This document shows positions 17,015-26,497 of a stretch of 64,000 nucleotides of DNA, one piece after another. Made by a program: the position numbers and the translations under genes. The notes beneath the pieces are model-generated. The model was not told the DNA's origin, searched no databases, and saw only the letters and a list, made by a program, of their open reading frames with translations. Numbering within the stretch: position 1 is the first letter of the stretch; every line of letters begins with the position of its first letter. The stretch is taken from NCBI GenBank assembly GCA_963678235.1, contig OY782766.1, positions 1,798,001-1,862,000 of the forward strand, read 5' to 3'. The DNA is from JABMQB01 sp963678235 (GTDB taxonomy: Bacteria; Bacteroidota; Bacteroidia; Bacteroidales; Prolixibacteraceae).

Positions 17015-17779
17015 ATGCAAACTTCAAGAAGGAATTTTCTAAAAAAGGCAGGTATTGGAAGCGCTGCTCTTGCAAGCATCCCATCAATTGTAAACTCATG
17101 TGTTGCTCCTCAAAATAAAGATAACGAGGACGAATCCACGGGTATTTTTTCGGCAAACGATGTCGTTTTATTTCAGGGCGATTCGATATCCGATGCCGGA
17201 AGGGACAGAAAAAATAGTGACCCGAATTCATCAAAAGCCCTGGGGGTAGGCTATGCGTTTTTAGCTACTGCCAATCTTTTAAACACACATGCCGATAAAA
17301 ACTTAACGATTTACAACCGGGGAATAAGTGGAAATAAAGTATACCAACTTGCGGAAAGGTGGCAGGCTGATTGCCTCGATTTAAAACCAAATTTATTAAG
17401 TATTTTAATAGGTGTGAACGATTACTGGCACTTCCGAAATGGAAATTATAATGGTACACCTGAGATTTACGAAAATGATTTTAGGAAACTTTTAGAAGAA
17501 ACAAAAAGCAAAATCCCGGGTATTAAGCTGGTTATTTGCGAACCGTTTATATTGACCGGAACCAGGTCGGTTGACGAGAGCTGGGTAGAGCCATTCAAAC
17601 AGTTCCAGGAAATAGCTGCAAAAATATCCAAAGAATTTGAAACCATTTGGGTACCATTTCAAAAGGTATTTACTGAAGCTTCAAAAGTAGCACCAGCAAC
17701 TTATTGGACTCCTGACGGGGTTCATCCTTCCATTGCCGGGGCACAACTTATGGCTGAAGCCTGGTTAAAATCGATTTAA
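17015..17779 (+). CDS. SGNH/GDSL hydrolase with Tat-type signal
   Basis: 254 aa. The N-terminus MQTSRRNFLKKAG is a twin-arginine motif, followed by a hydrophobic stretch and IVNSC, so the mature protein may be lipidated at Cys28 after Tat export. SGNH blocks are in order: FQGDSISD (nucleophile Ser), NRGISGN (Gly/oxyanion), LIGVNDYW (Asn) and DGVHPS (Asp and His). The family includes carbohydrate and lipid esterases such as rhamnogalacturonan acetylesterases; substrate cannot be read from sequence. The downstream helicase has its own promoter-like element, so it is probably transcribed alone. Confidence 0.85.
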   Translation: MQTSRRNFLKKAGIGSAALASIPSIVNSCVAPQNKDNEDESTGIFSANDVVLFQGDSISDAGRDRKNSDPNSSKALGVGYAFLATANLLNTHADKNLTIYNRGISGNKVYQLAERWQADCLDLKPNLLSILIGVNDYWHFRNGNYNGTPEIYENDFRKLLEETKSKIPGIKLVICEPFILTGTRSVDESWVEPFKQFQEIAAKISKEFETIWVPFQKVFTEASKVAPATYWTPDGVHPSIAGAQLMAEAWLKSI

Positions 17780-17847
17780 AATTTTCAAACTAAATAGAGG
17801 GCAGGGTTTCACTTTAAGTGTTGCCCTGTCGTGCTTTATTATTTGTT

Positions 17848-17855
17848 TATCTTTG
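17848..17855 (+). promoter_or_regulatory. Candidate Bacteroidota -7 element of the helicase gene
   Basis: TATCTTTG fits TAnnTTTG and is followed by GCCG; it lies 30 bases before the ATG at 17885. No good TTTG -33 element is at the expected spacing. Confidence 0.45.
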
Positions 17856-17884
17856 CCGAATATTGCACCAGTAAAAATGCATTC

Positions 17885-19123
17885 ATGAAGTTTGAAGAAT
17901 ACAGGATATCGACCGAGGTAAAAAAGAACATTGCCAAACTTGGCTTTACCCGACCGACCGACATACAATACAAATCCATTCCACCCATATTAAAGGGAGA
18001 AGACGTACTCGCCATTGCGCAAACGGGCACCGGAAAAACCGCAGCATTCGCCATTCCGGTAATCCATAAGGTAATGGAGATGAAACGAAAAAGGACCCGT
18101 CCTGATGGGATTTTATGCATGGTGATGGTCCCGACACACGAACTTGCATTGCAGGTTAACGGTGTGTTTGAGTCGATTTCAAGAAATACAAATGTAAAAT
18201 CGTATTGTATTTTCGGGGGCATTGATCAAGATCCTCAGATTGCAAAACTTCAAAAGGGTTTTGATATTTTAATTACCACTCCCGGTCGTATGTTTGACTT
18301 GGTTAGTCAGGGGCATCTCCGCTTAAACCGTGCTGAGATACTGATCCTTGATGAAGCCGACCACATGCTGGACCTTGGTTTTATTAAAGACATTCGCGAT
18401 TTAATCCGGTTCCTTCCAAAAAAAAGGCAAACCCTGTTTTTTTCGGCAACGATAAACGAAAAAATTAAAAGACTCGCCTATTCTTTGGTTACAAAACCAA
18501 TTCGCATTCAGGTATCGCCCAAAAATCCGGTAGCAAAAAACATCGACCACAGCGTGGCACATATTTCAATGGACGACAAACGCTTTTTTCTTGAAAGGTT
18601 GGTAAAGGAAAATGAGGAAAGCAAAATACTGGTTTTTGTCCGTACAAAAGTTAGGGCTGAACGGGTGATGAAGGCTATGGAAAGGGTTGATATAAAAAGC
18701 AATACCATTCATAGCGATAAAGACCAAAAAGCGCGCAACAATGTGATGCATGATTTTAATACTGGAAAAGTAAAAATATTAATTGCTACCGACATAAGTG
18801 CCAGGGGAATTGATTTCCCAAATGTTGATTTTGTAGTTAACTATGATTTGCCGGAAGTTGCTGAAAATTATGTGCATCGTGTTGGAAGGACCGGAAGAGG
18901 AAAACAAAAAGGAAAAGCAGTTTCGTTTTGTAGTAAAGAAGAGATTGAAATTTTAGAAGAAATTGAATCCTTCCTTGGACATGAAATTAATGTATTGGAA
19001 ATTGGCACGAACGATTATATCGAAACCCTCGAATTTACAGATGATACGGATGATAATTGGAGGGTTTTGCTAAAAGAAGATTTGGAATCAAAGTCCAAAA
19101 AGAAAAAAAGAAAGAAAAAATAA
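17885..19123 (+). CDS. DEAD-box ATP-dependent RNA helicase (RhlE-like)
   Basis: 412 aa from the ATG at 17885, which begins the conserved Q-motif region MKFEEYRISTEVKKNIAKLG ... PTDIQYKSIP; the frame is open further upstream, but that stretch overlaps the promoter-like element. Helicase motifs in order: AQTGTGKTAAF (I), PTHELA (Ia), TTPGRM (Ib), LDEAD (II), FSATI (III), FVRT (IV), IATDISARGID (V) and HRVGRTGR (VI). A short lysine-rich tail (KKKKRKKK) probably binds RNA. Likely role is RNA remodelling in ribosome assembly or mRNA decay. In motif Ia the usual PTRELA is PTHELA. Confidence 0.93.
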   Translation: MKFEEYRISTEVKKNIAKLGFTRPTDIQYKSIPPILKGEDVLAIAQTGTGKTAAFAIPVIHKVMEMKRKRTRPDGILCMVMVPTHELALQVNGVFESISRNTNVKSYCIFGGIDQDPQIAKLQKGFDILITTPGRMFDLVSQGHLRLNRAEILILDEADHMLDLGFIKDIRDLIRFLPKKRQTLFFSATINEKIKRLAYSLVTKPIRIQVSPKNPVAKNIDHSVAHISMDDKRFFLERLVKENEESKILVFVRTKVRAERVMKAMERVDIKSNTIHSDKDQKARNNVMHDFNTGKVKILIATDISARGIDFPNVDFVVNYDLPEVAENYVHRVGRTGRGKQKGKAVSFCSKEEIEILEEIESFLGHEINVLEIGTNDYIETLEFTDDTDDNWRVLLKEDLESKSKKKKRKKK

Positions 19124-19146
19124 GTTCAATTTCTATTCCGACTAAT

Positions 19147-19188
19147 AGAAAAAAGGATGTGTATGTTTTTATACACATCCTTTTTTCT
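19147..19188. terminator. Bidirectional terminator between convergent genes
   Basis: An 18-base arm (19147-19164, core AAAAAAGGATGTGTAT) is perfectly complementary to 19171-19188 around a 6-base loop. The A-rich and T-rich stem ends give a T-run on both strands, serving the helicase and GH97 genes. Confidence 0.88.
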
Positions 19189-19205
19189 AATTTTAATTGT
19201 ACCAT

Positions 19206-21149
19206 TTATTTTATTTTCTTAAGAATTGCAAGATACCCTCCTCCCGAAGCCATTGATATTTGGAGCTTTGTGCCTGTGATAATTTCTTTTTTAATGACAT
19301 AATCCGATTGGTGCATATCCGCATTCACACCGTCCGCCAAATATTCAATTTCCCATTCACCTTTTCCAAGGAAGGAAAGATCAATATTAAATTCGCGTGG
19401 TGTCCAATCGTTCATTCCGCCAATGTACCAGTTATCCCCGTTTTTTCTTGCCACAACCAGGTATTCTTTCACTTTCCCTTCTAAGGCAACGGTTCGGTCC
19501 CATGTGGTTGGAATCTGAACCATGAACTTCATAAAACCGGGTTCTCTCCAATAGTTGGAAGGATTATCGCAAAACATTTGAATCGGGCTTTCATAAAGCA
19601 CATACATTCCTGCCTGATGTGCCCTTGTGCCCTGGCTCATTGGGGCATTAAATACATCCCTGAACCCTAAGGTATCTTTGTTTACCGTGGCTCCGGGCGT
19701 ATAATCCATTGGACCTGCCAGCATTCTGGTAAATGGTAAAGTAAGGTTATGTGCCGGGGTAATATAGTCCGCCCATTTGTTATGTTCTGCACCACGCAAT
19801 CCCTCATAATTTACCACATTTGGGTATTTACGTTGCAAGCCATTGGGTTTGAATGCGCCATGAAAATCTACCAGAAATTCCCTTTCGGCAGCAGCTTTTG
19901 CAATTTGTTCGTAATAATTAACCATAAGCTGATCGGCACGTTGCATAAAATCAACTTTTACGCCTACAGCCCCCCATTTTTTAAATTCATCGAGGGTTGC
20001 CTCCAAATTGTCTAACAAAGGCTTCCATAATACCCAAAGGATGACATCCACATTTTTTGATTTGCCATATTCAATAATTTCGTGTACATCCATGTCTGGC
20101 ATAAATTTCAATAAATTGGTTGTTTCCGACCATCCCTCATCCAGAATGATATATTCAATGCCAAATTCAGATGCGAAATCAATAAAATACTTGTATGTTT
20201 CGGTATTCACGCCCGATTTAAAATCAACACCATAAATATTATTTGCATTCCACCAGTCCCAGGCAACTTTCCCTGGTTTGATCCAATCGGTTGATTCCAA
20301 TACATTATGATCTGCCAAAATATACGGAAGATTGTTCTCAATAAGCTTCCTATCTTCTTTTTCAATCATTAACACCCGCCACGGAAGGCTAAACTTTCCG
20401 GGTATTTTAGCAATATATGCTGCTTCTTCAACAATCTTTTCACTTCTGTCCCTTGTTTGTTCCAACTTCAAAGGAACTTTAGGAAAAATAGAAGTTAACG
20501 CATTAGATCCTGTACCTTGCAAGAACAAAGCCGGATAGTTGTTTTGCCCGGTTTCTGTAATTCCAATTTTTAATTCGTCATCCAGATTTACCAAAGCTGG
20601 CAAACTACTAAAACGTTCAGTCGATAATCCGGAAAGAATCGTATCGACATACAAACGTTCAAAATGGGAATAAAAGCTTATTTCTTCCGGGAATAACACG
20701 GTGCATTCACCTCCAAAATTAAGATCGGCTACTTCATTGATAATTTCAACTTCGCCTTTCTTATTTAATTCCCATCTGTAGGAAACACCATTATCATAGG
20801 CACGAAAACGCAGTGTATAATTTCCTTTAAAATTTAACACAAGTTCGTTACAGTGGTCAACCACATTTTTAAATTTGTATGGAACAACAGCTTCAGTTAT
20901 TGTATTTACTTCTGATGAAAATGCTTTTGCAACCTTTGGATCTACACCCAAAACCTCGTTGGAAAGTTCAAGTGCAATTTGTGATTCGGAAAGGACTTTT
21001 TTATTGTCCTTAAAAGCGGACCAGGTAATTTCTTTATCTATGTTGACTTCAATGTTTACTGATGAATTCGGTGAAGTAACTTCGTAATTTTTGGCATTCA
21101 ATCCAAAAGAAAAAAACAGAAATGTTAGAAGACCTACAAATTGTTTCAT
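19206..21149 (-). CDS. Glycoside hydrolase family 97, retaining-type alpha-galactosidase-like
   Basis: 647 aa with a signal peptide (LLTFLFFSFGLNA). The N-terminal beta-sandwich (about 20-270) begins YEVTSPNSSVNIEVNID. A TIM barrel (about 275-550) contains VAWDWWNANNIYG, YIILDEGWSE, VGVKVDFMQRADQ and VNYEGLRGAEHNKW, then a C-terminal sandwich (DWYIGG-type, WYIGGMNDWTPRE). These are GH97 blocks. In the characterised retaining members an Asp nucleophile sits in the 'KVDFM' strand and a Glu acid/base follows; both are seen (about D398 and E448), unlike inverting SusB. That favours alpha-galactosidase over alpha-glucosidase activity, by inference. Periplasmic or surface. No polysaccharide genes adjoin it. 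Confidence 0.88.
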   Translation of the reverse strand: MKQFVGLLTFLFFSFGLNAKNYEVTSPNSSVNIEVNIDKEITWSAFKDNKKVLSESQIALELSNEVLGVDPKVAKAFSSEVNTITEAVVPYKFKNVVDHCNELVLNFKGNYTLRFRAYDNGVSYRWELNKKGEVEIINEVADLNFGGECTVLFPEEISFYSHFERLYVDTILSGLSTERFSSLPALVNLDDELKIGITETGQNNYPALFLQGTGSNALTSIFPKVPLKLEQTRDRSEKIVEEAAYIAKIPGKFSLPWRVLMIEKEDRKLIENNLPYILADHNVLESTDWIKPGKVAWDWWNANNIYGVDFKSGVNTETYKYFIDFASEFGIEYIILDEGWSETTNLLKFMPDMDVHEIIEYGKSKNVDVILWVLWKPLLDNLEATLDEFKKWGAVGVKVDFMQRADQLMVNYYEQIAKAAAEREFLVDFHGAFKPNGLQRKYPNVVNYEGLRGAEHNKWADYITPAHNLTLPFTRMLAGPMDYTPGATVNKDTLGFRDVFNAPMSQGTRAHQAGMYVLYESPIQMFCDNPSNYWREPGFMKFMVQIPTTWDRTVALEGKVKEYLVVARKNGDNWYIGGMNDWTPREFNIDLSFLGKGEWEIEYLADGVNADMHQSDYVIKKEIITGTKLQISMASGGGYLAILKKIK

Positions 21150-21278
21150 GATTTTCGCGTGTCATTTGTTAATTTTTTAAGCGCGAAAAATACGGATTCT
21201 TACCAATGAAAATTATAACATTTGTTCTGGTTTTGAAAATTCTTCAAAATTTAGGGCAAAAACCTTCGCAATTGTAAG

Positions 21279-24260
21279 CTAGGATTGATATTTAATTAAA
21301 CCTTGTCGTTTTCGACCATCCATTAAAATTTGTAGTGGAGCTTTAAAACGAACATGTTTTACAAAATTCTTCTTAGCAATAAGCTCCTGTTTATCCAAAA
21401 TATTCAAATTTATTTTTGACTTCTCTTGATTACAGGGAACGGAAAAGTAACCAACATTCATCGATGTAACGTTATGAAAAAAGTGCGACCCTAATGAACC
21501 ATCCAAAGGAAAGTCGGGCAACCCCATCTCAACAATAATCCTTGCTTTTGAAATACTCGACCACAAAACCGGGATACCGGTAAAATGATCTTTCGAGCCC
21601 CACCTTCCAGGACCAATCAGTACATATTCACGACCACTTGCCTCAAAAGATTTATTGATTTCTTGAATTTCCAGGGCAATTTCCTTTGTCTTTAATTTAT
21701 CGAATTTCAAACTATCAATATAAACCACATCGCAAATACTTTCAATTATACCGTTGCCCATACCACGTTCAGCTGCCATTAATATATTTTCCGATTCATG
21801 AAGGTCAATATTAATCTCCACCTGGTCTTCCTGTCTTATGAGCGGTTTTATTTGAAGCAAATAAAGGGTGGGAAACCCATCATCCCCTTTTTCAAGGTCA
21901 ATTGCAAATTCAATCTCAACCGGAGACCCCATCGCTTCACGGAATACTTTTAACAGCAATTGCAAAGACTCAGATAAAGGGAAGTAATTGTATTTTATTA
22001 TGTTTGAAAAATCGATAACACGCGGTCCACGTATCCTGGTGCCAGGTACAAGCATATCATTTTCATGATCATAGGTCGATGCACAATGATTCAGCACGCC
22101 ATCCTTTTCTGCCTCACTTATTTGGTATTTTTTAATGGTCGCATTTTCACCACCTCCAATTAAATCGAAATCAGTCATTGCCAAATCAAGGGCATAAAAA
22201 CTGGTTTGCGAATCGTTTATTTGATCCCGGATATCGGTTGGGTTTATTGTTGGGTATTTTGGACAAAACCGAAATGCTTTTTCACCACCAACCACATACT
22301 CGCCCAAACCTACTGCAAGCACCGAAAACCCATCTTCGGGTTCCATATACGAAACCGGGTAATAATTGTAGGATTGTGCAATACCAGAAATGTTGGGATA
22401 GTACTTTTTATTGTACCCATGACCAACTACTTCCTGAATAACCACTGCCATTTTTTCCTCTTCAATTTTATAGTTTACCGCATCAAAATATGCTCTGGCC
22501 GAGTCGGTAAAAATACTTGCATAAACCAACTTGATTGCTGTTAGCAATTGCTCAAACCTAACCTTAAAATCAGGATGGTTATTGGGAAGCAAATAAGTAG
22601 CATAAACACCTGAAAACGGTTGTAACAATGAATCTTCGAAAAGCCCGGAAGATCGAATTGCCAAAGGATTCTTATTGATCTTTAAAAATTTTCGCAGCCT
22701 CTCCAGCAACACTTCATCTAACTGGGATTCAAGAAAAAGCATTCGAATCTGGTGAAAGTCTTTATTGGCATATACATCCTCGTACAAGTTGTTCTGCTCG
22801 AGAAACTTATCAAATTCCAGGGCACCAATTATAGACGTTGATGGAATGCGAACATTAAAATTTGGGATAATTTGCTTAAAGTCGATATTTTCGATAAAAT
22901 GGCTTAAAAATGCCATTCCCCTGCCCTTTCCTCCAAGCGAACCTTTAGCCAGACGGATAATATACCTGTTCGACATAGGCAAGGACGAGGTAAAATTGAT
23001 AATACTTCCCCTTAATTTCCTTACTTTTTCCGATTTAAAGATGTTTTGAATCGTATTTCGCAGTTCTTCAACGGTTTTAAAATCTTCCAGTTTATAGGGG
23101 ATTAACTGTAAAGCAATATTGATCTCGCCGCGCGCCATTAACCAGGTGGAAAATGAATTCCGGTTGGCATGGTATTTTAGTACCGCATCGGGGATTATTT
23201 TTAGTTTTTCCTGAAAATCGTCCAGGTTTTCGGCTTCCATTACCGGAACACCGTTGCCATCCTTAAAAACAAAATTCCCGAAACCAAGCCTGCGGTACAA
23301 AAAATGCAGGATATCTAGCGACAAACTTTCCGAATTTTTATTGATAAATTCGGCTTCAATTTCCGATGCTTTTTGCGCGTTGCTTATATCATGCGATTGC
23401 AACATAAGCGGGACCGGATGCGACAATGTTTTTTTGACGTATTTCAACAATTCAATCCCGGCATCTTCTTCATCAACCCCGTTCCTTTCGAATTTAACAT
23501 CCGAAATAACGCACAAAATATACTCTTTATAGATGTTCAGAACCTTAACTGCTTCTTCATAGGTACTCACCAGAATAACCTTTGGACGGGCCCTCATCTT
23601 CAAAATCTTATGCAAATCATCGTTTGCCTCATCTTGTACCAGTACCTGGGTTTGGGTCATTATGGTGGAATACAAAATTGGCAAATATCTGGAGTAATAT
23701 TGAATGCTATCTTCAACCAGAAGCACAACACGAACATTACCGTTTTGGGTATCGCGGGCAACATTTTTTTTGTCTTCAATGTATTTGATCATTGCCAGGA
23801 ACACGTTCGAATTGCCGTTCCAAACAAACACGCGGTCAACAAAATCCAGTTTCTGGCCTTCTACCTGGAAATACCTTAAATCGGCATTGTTGTTCACAAG
23901 CAACAAAAGAGGGGTTTTAGGTTGTATGGTTTTTAGTTCACGGGCAATCTCCACTGGCATGATTTTATCAACACCCGCCATAACAATAATGATATCAAAA
24001 TCCCTGTGTTTTATTGCGCGAACAGCTTCTTCTTTCGAATGTACACTGGTAAACCTGGGGGCGGCATATAAATTCAATTGTAAATATTCTCCCCTTATTT
24101 TATCGCTAAACTGACCTTCACGAACAATTGAATAAGAATCGTACAAGGTTGCCACCAATAAAATCTCCTTAACTTTTGTGGGCATCAACTCCTGAAAAAT
24201 ATCCCGGTCGTTCTTTTTCTTTTTATAAATATCCGACAGGGTAATCTTTTCTATATCCAT
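21279..24260 (-). CDS. PEP/pyruvate-binding (PPDK_N) protein with receiver-like N-terminus
   Basis: 993 aa. Residues about 1-330 contain two receiver-like folds: one around LLVATLYDSYSIVREGQFSD, and one with VVLLVEDSIQYYSRYLPIL and CVISDVKFE. Residues about 430-990 form an ATP-grasp PEP/pyruvate-binding domain: LAKGSLGGKGRGMAFLSHF, AIRSSGLFEDSLLQPFSGVY and IGPGRWGSKD. The phosphohistidine swivel and PEP-utilising TIM barrel of true PEP synthase or PPDK are absent, so it is unlikely to complete the PPDK reaction. Proteins of this length and order are widespread in Bacteroidota; role unassigned. The receiver-like part suggests regulation. Transcribed toward GH97 with 129 bases between. Confidence 0.8.
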   Translation of the reverse strand: MDIEKITLSDIYKKKKNDRDIFQELMPTKVKEILLVATLYDSYSIVREGQFSDKIRGEYLQLNLYAAPRFTSVHSKEEAVRAIKHRDFDIIIVMAGVDKIMPVEIARELKTIQPKTPLLLLVNNNADLRYFQVEGQKLDFVDRVFVWNGNSNVFLAMIKYIEDKKNVARDTQNGNVRVVLLVEDSIQYYSRYLPILYSTIMTQTQVLVQDEANDDLHKILKMRARPKVILVSTYEEAVKVLNIYKEYILCVISDVKFERNGVDEEDAGIELLKYVKKTLSHPVPLMLQSHDISNAQKASEIEAEFINKNSESLSLDILHFLYRRLGFGNFVFKDGNGVPVMEAENLDDFQEKLKIIPDAVLKYHANRNSFSTWLMARGEINIALQLIPYKLEDFKTVEELRNTIQNIFKSEKVRKLRGSIINFTSSLPMSNRYIIRLAKGSLGGKGRGMAFLSHFIENIDFKQIIPNFNVRIPSTSIIGALEFDKFLEQNNLYEDVYANKDFHQIRMLFLESQLDEVLLERLRKFLKINKNPLAIRSSGLFEDSLLQPFSGVYATYLLPNNHPDFKVRFEQLLTAIKLVYASIFTDSARAYFDAVNYKIEEEKMAVVIQEVVGHGYNKKYYPNISGIAQSYNYYPVSYMEPEDGFSVLAVGLGEYVVGGEKAFRFCPKYPTINPTDIRDQINDSQTSFYALDLAMTDFDLIGGGENATIKKYQISEAEKDGVLNHCASTYDHENDMLVPGTRIRGPRVIDFSNIIKYNYFPLSESLQLLLKVFREAMGSPVEIEFAIDLEKGDDGFPTLYLLQIKPLIRQEDQVEINIDLHESENILMAAERGMGNGIIESICDVVYIDSLKFDKLKTKEIALEIQEINKSFEASGREYVLIGPGRWGSKDHFTGIPVLWSSISKARIIVEMGLPDFPLDGSLGSHFFHNVTSMNVGYFSVPCNQEKSKINLNILDKQELIAKKNFVKHVRFKAPLQILMDGRKRQGLIKYQS

Positions 24261-24477
24261 AACCTAGTTTTGTTTCTGAAAAATAAGTAAAAATCCGAAC
24301 ACCAAACAGGATAGAAGTCTGTTATTAAATATATTGCCATATCAGTGCCAATCTACAATACTTATCCGGATAATCTAATTTGCGATACTTAATTGAAATG
24401 GCGGGTCTTACATTATTATTTTAGTGGTATATTTGATAGGATATTTTGTGGCTTGCACTATTAATTTTTTTATCCCA

Positions 24478-26460
24478 ATGAAACATTTTAATTATTATGC
24501 ATTCCTGCTGATTGCCGTTTTCTCTATTTTATTTTCAACTAACTCATCGGCACAGATCAACAAAGACAGTTTATGGGCTGTTTGGAAAAATACCAACATC
24601 GATGACACTTTAAGGTTAGATGCCATTTACAACATTGCGTGGGACGGATATCTTTTCAACGATCCGGACAGTGCAAAATACTATGCACAAATGCAATATG
24701 AATTTGCAGATAGTACCGGATTGGAAAAATGGCAAGCCAATGCTTTATACACACTTGGAGTTGCACATTATTTAAAAGGAGAATTTGCCGATGCCTTGCA
24801 AAACTTCAATAAATGCCTGTCGATCAGGGAAAAAATAAATGACGAAAAAGGAATTGCAGTAGTCCTTAACGGAATTGGTTTGGTTCATTCGGACCAGGGC
24901 AATACCTCACAAGCCATTATCAACTATACCAAAACAATTAAAATATTGGAAAAACTGGGCGATAAATCGCGCATTTCTGGTTGTTACAACAACATCGGAA
25001 TTATTTACCAAACCATTAGAGATAACGAAAAAGCGCTTGAATATTACCAAAAAAGCCTTGAAATTAATGAAGAACTTGACGATAAAGAAAGTATTGCAAA
25101 TTCGCTTAATAACATTGGGATTATACAAAAAGACCAGGAAAAATATGAAAGCGCCCTGGAGAGTTACCAGAAAAGCATTGCGATTGGCGAAACTATCGGA
25201 TACAAGCGGGGTATTTCCAATTCACTTATTAATATTGGCAATGTTTATACTTTGCAAGGAGACTTTGAAAAGAGCCTTGATTATTTCCGTCAAAGCCTAA
25301 AAATTAAAGAAGAGCTGGAAGACAAAAAAGGAATTGCGATGAGCCTGGTGAGCATCGGAAATGCGCTTAAGGAACAAAAGAATTATTCAGAAGCTATTTC
25401 ATATTCTAAACAGGGACTTGCACTTTCGAAAGAGTTAAATGCTGCGGAGGAAATGAAGGAAGCTGCAAATATTTTATATGAGTGTTATAAAGCGTTGGGG
25501 CAAACGCAAAAGTCGCTTGAAATGCACGAATTGTATGTAAAAACCAAAGATGAGTTAACGAGTGAAGAAAACCATCGGGAAGTGCTCAGGCAAGAGTTTC
25601 AATACAACTACGAAAAACAATATTTGATTGACAGCTTAAATTTTGCCCGAAACGAAGCCATCAAAAATATCAAATTAAAAAAGTCGGAAAATGCGAAATG
25701 GTTTTTCCTGATTTTGTCAGCACTAACCTTGCTCCTGGCTGGCTTTGTTTATTACGCATACAAACAAAAGCAAAAAGCGAACATCCTTTTGGAAGAACGG
25801 AATAAATTTGAAATTGAAAATAAAAAGCGGGCAATCAGCTTGTTTGGGCAGCAAGTATCCAAAGAAATTGCCCTTGAGCTTTTATCGGAATCGTTTAACT
25901 CGGGCAGCAAAAAGTTATTTGCATGTATCATGTTCCTTGATATAAGGGACTTTACCACCTTCGCCGAAACGAAAGAACCCGCGGAAATTATCCAGTACCA
26001 AAACGATGTTTTTGGGTTTATGATCGATGTTATTAGTAAGCACCACGGCATTATCAACCAATTTTTGGGCGATGGGTTTATGGCTACATTTGGCGCGCCA
26101 AGTTCATCGGGCAATGATATTCAGAATGCGGTAAATGCAGCGAAAGAAATCCTGGAGATACTAAATAATAAATGTAATTCTGGCGAGATCCCGCAAACAA
26201 AAATCGGCATTGGATTGCATGCCGGAAATATTGTAACCGGAAATGTTGGGACAGTTGAGCGGAAGCAATACTCCATCACAGGAAATACGGTGATCCTTGC
26301 TTCACGTATCGAACAACTTAATAAAGAGTTTAATTCTGAAATATTGATATCAAAAGAAGTAATGGACCACCTGGACCAACATAACATTAAGTTTAAAAAT
26401 TTAGGTTCGGTTACCTTAAAAGGAAGAGTTGAACCAATGGAGATTATTCGGTTGTTGTAA
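24478..26460 (+). CDS. TPR, membrane-anchored class III nucleotidyl cyclase-like protein
   Basis: 660 aa from the ATG at 24478, chosen because it opens a signal peptide (NYYAFLLIAVFSILFSTNSSAQ). At least six TPRs fill about 80-350 (for example DNEKALEYYQKSLEINEELD). A coiled segment precedes a single membrane helix at about 407-427 (WFFLILSALTLLLAGFVYYA). The cytoplasmic cyclase domain is about 455-660, with metal-binding FLDIRDFT and QFLGDGFMATFG. In the catalytic block SITGNTVILASRIEQL the Arg is kept, but the transition-state Asn of the usual 'VNxAxR' is Ile. Activity is therefore uncertain; the variant may be lineage-typical. Likely an outside-in sensor through periplasmic TPRs. Confidence 0.85.
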   Translation: MKHFNYYAFLLIAVFSILFSTNSSAQINKDSLWAVWKNTNIDDTLRLDAIYNIAWDGYLFNDPDSAKYYAQMQYEFADSTGLEKWQANALYTLGVAHYLKGEFADALQNFNKCLSIREKINDEKGIAVVLNGIGLVHSDQGNTSQAIINYTKTIKILEKLGDKSRISGCYNNIGIIYQTIRDNEKALEYYQKSLEINEELDDKESIANSLNNIGIIQKDQEKYESALESYQKSIAIGETIGYKRGISNSLINIGNVYTLQGDFEKSLDYFRQSLKIKEELEDKKGIAMSLVSIGNALKEQKNYSEAISYSKQGLALSKELNAAEEMKEAANILYECYKALGQTQKSLEMHELYVKTKDELTSEENHREVLRQEFQYNYEKQYLIDSLNFARNEAIKNIKLKKSENAKWFFLILSALTLLLAGFVYYAYKQKQKANILLEERNKFEIENKKRAISLFGQQVSKEIALELLSESFNSGSKKLFACIMFLDIRDFTTFAETKEPAEIIQYQNDVFGFMIDVISKHHGIINQFLGDGFMATFGAPSSSGNDIQNAVNAAKEILEILNNKCNSGEIPQTKIGIGLHAGNIVTGNVGTVERKQYSITGNTVILASRIEQLNKEFNSEILISKEVMDHLDQHNIKFKNLGSVTLKGRVEPMEIIRLL

Positions 26461-26497
26461 TTTTATGTACTATATTGAAGAATTAAAATAACCTAAC

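Noticed and set aside
23373..23879. Plus-strand open frame of 168 codons
   Set aside because: Antisense to the PPDK_N-type gene, whose domain pattern is continuous across it; no start signal or family match.
24424..24477. Longer N-terminus for the TPR-cyclase gene
   Set aside because: The extra 18 residues precede a complete signal peptide that starts at 24478, so the downstream ATG is preferred.
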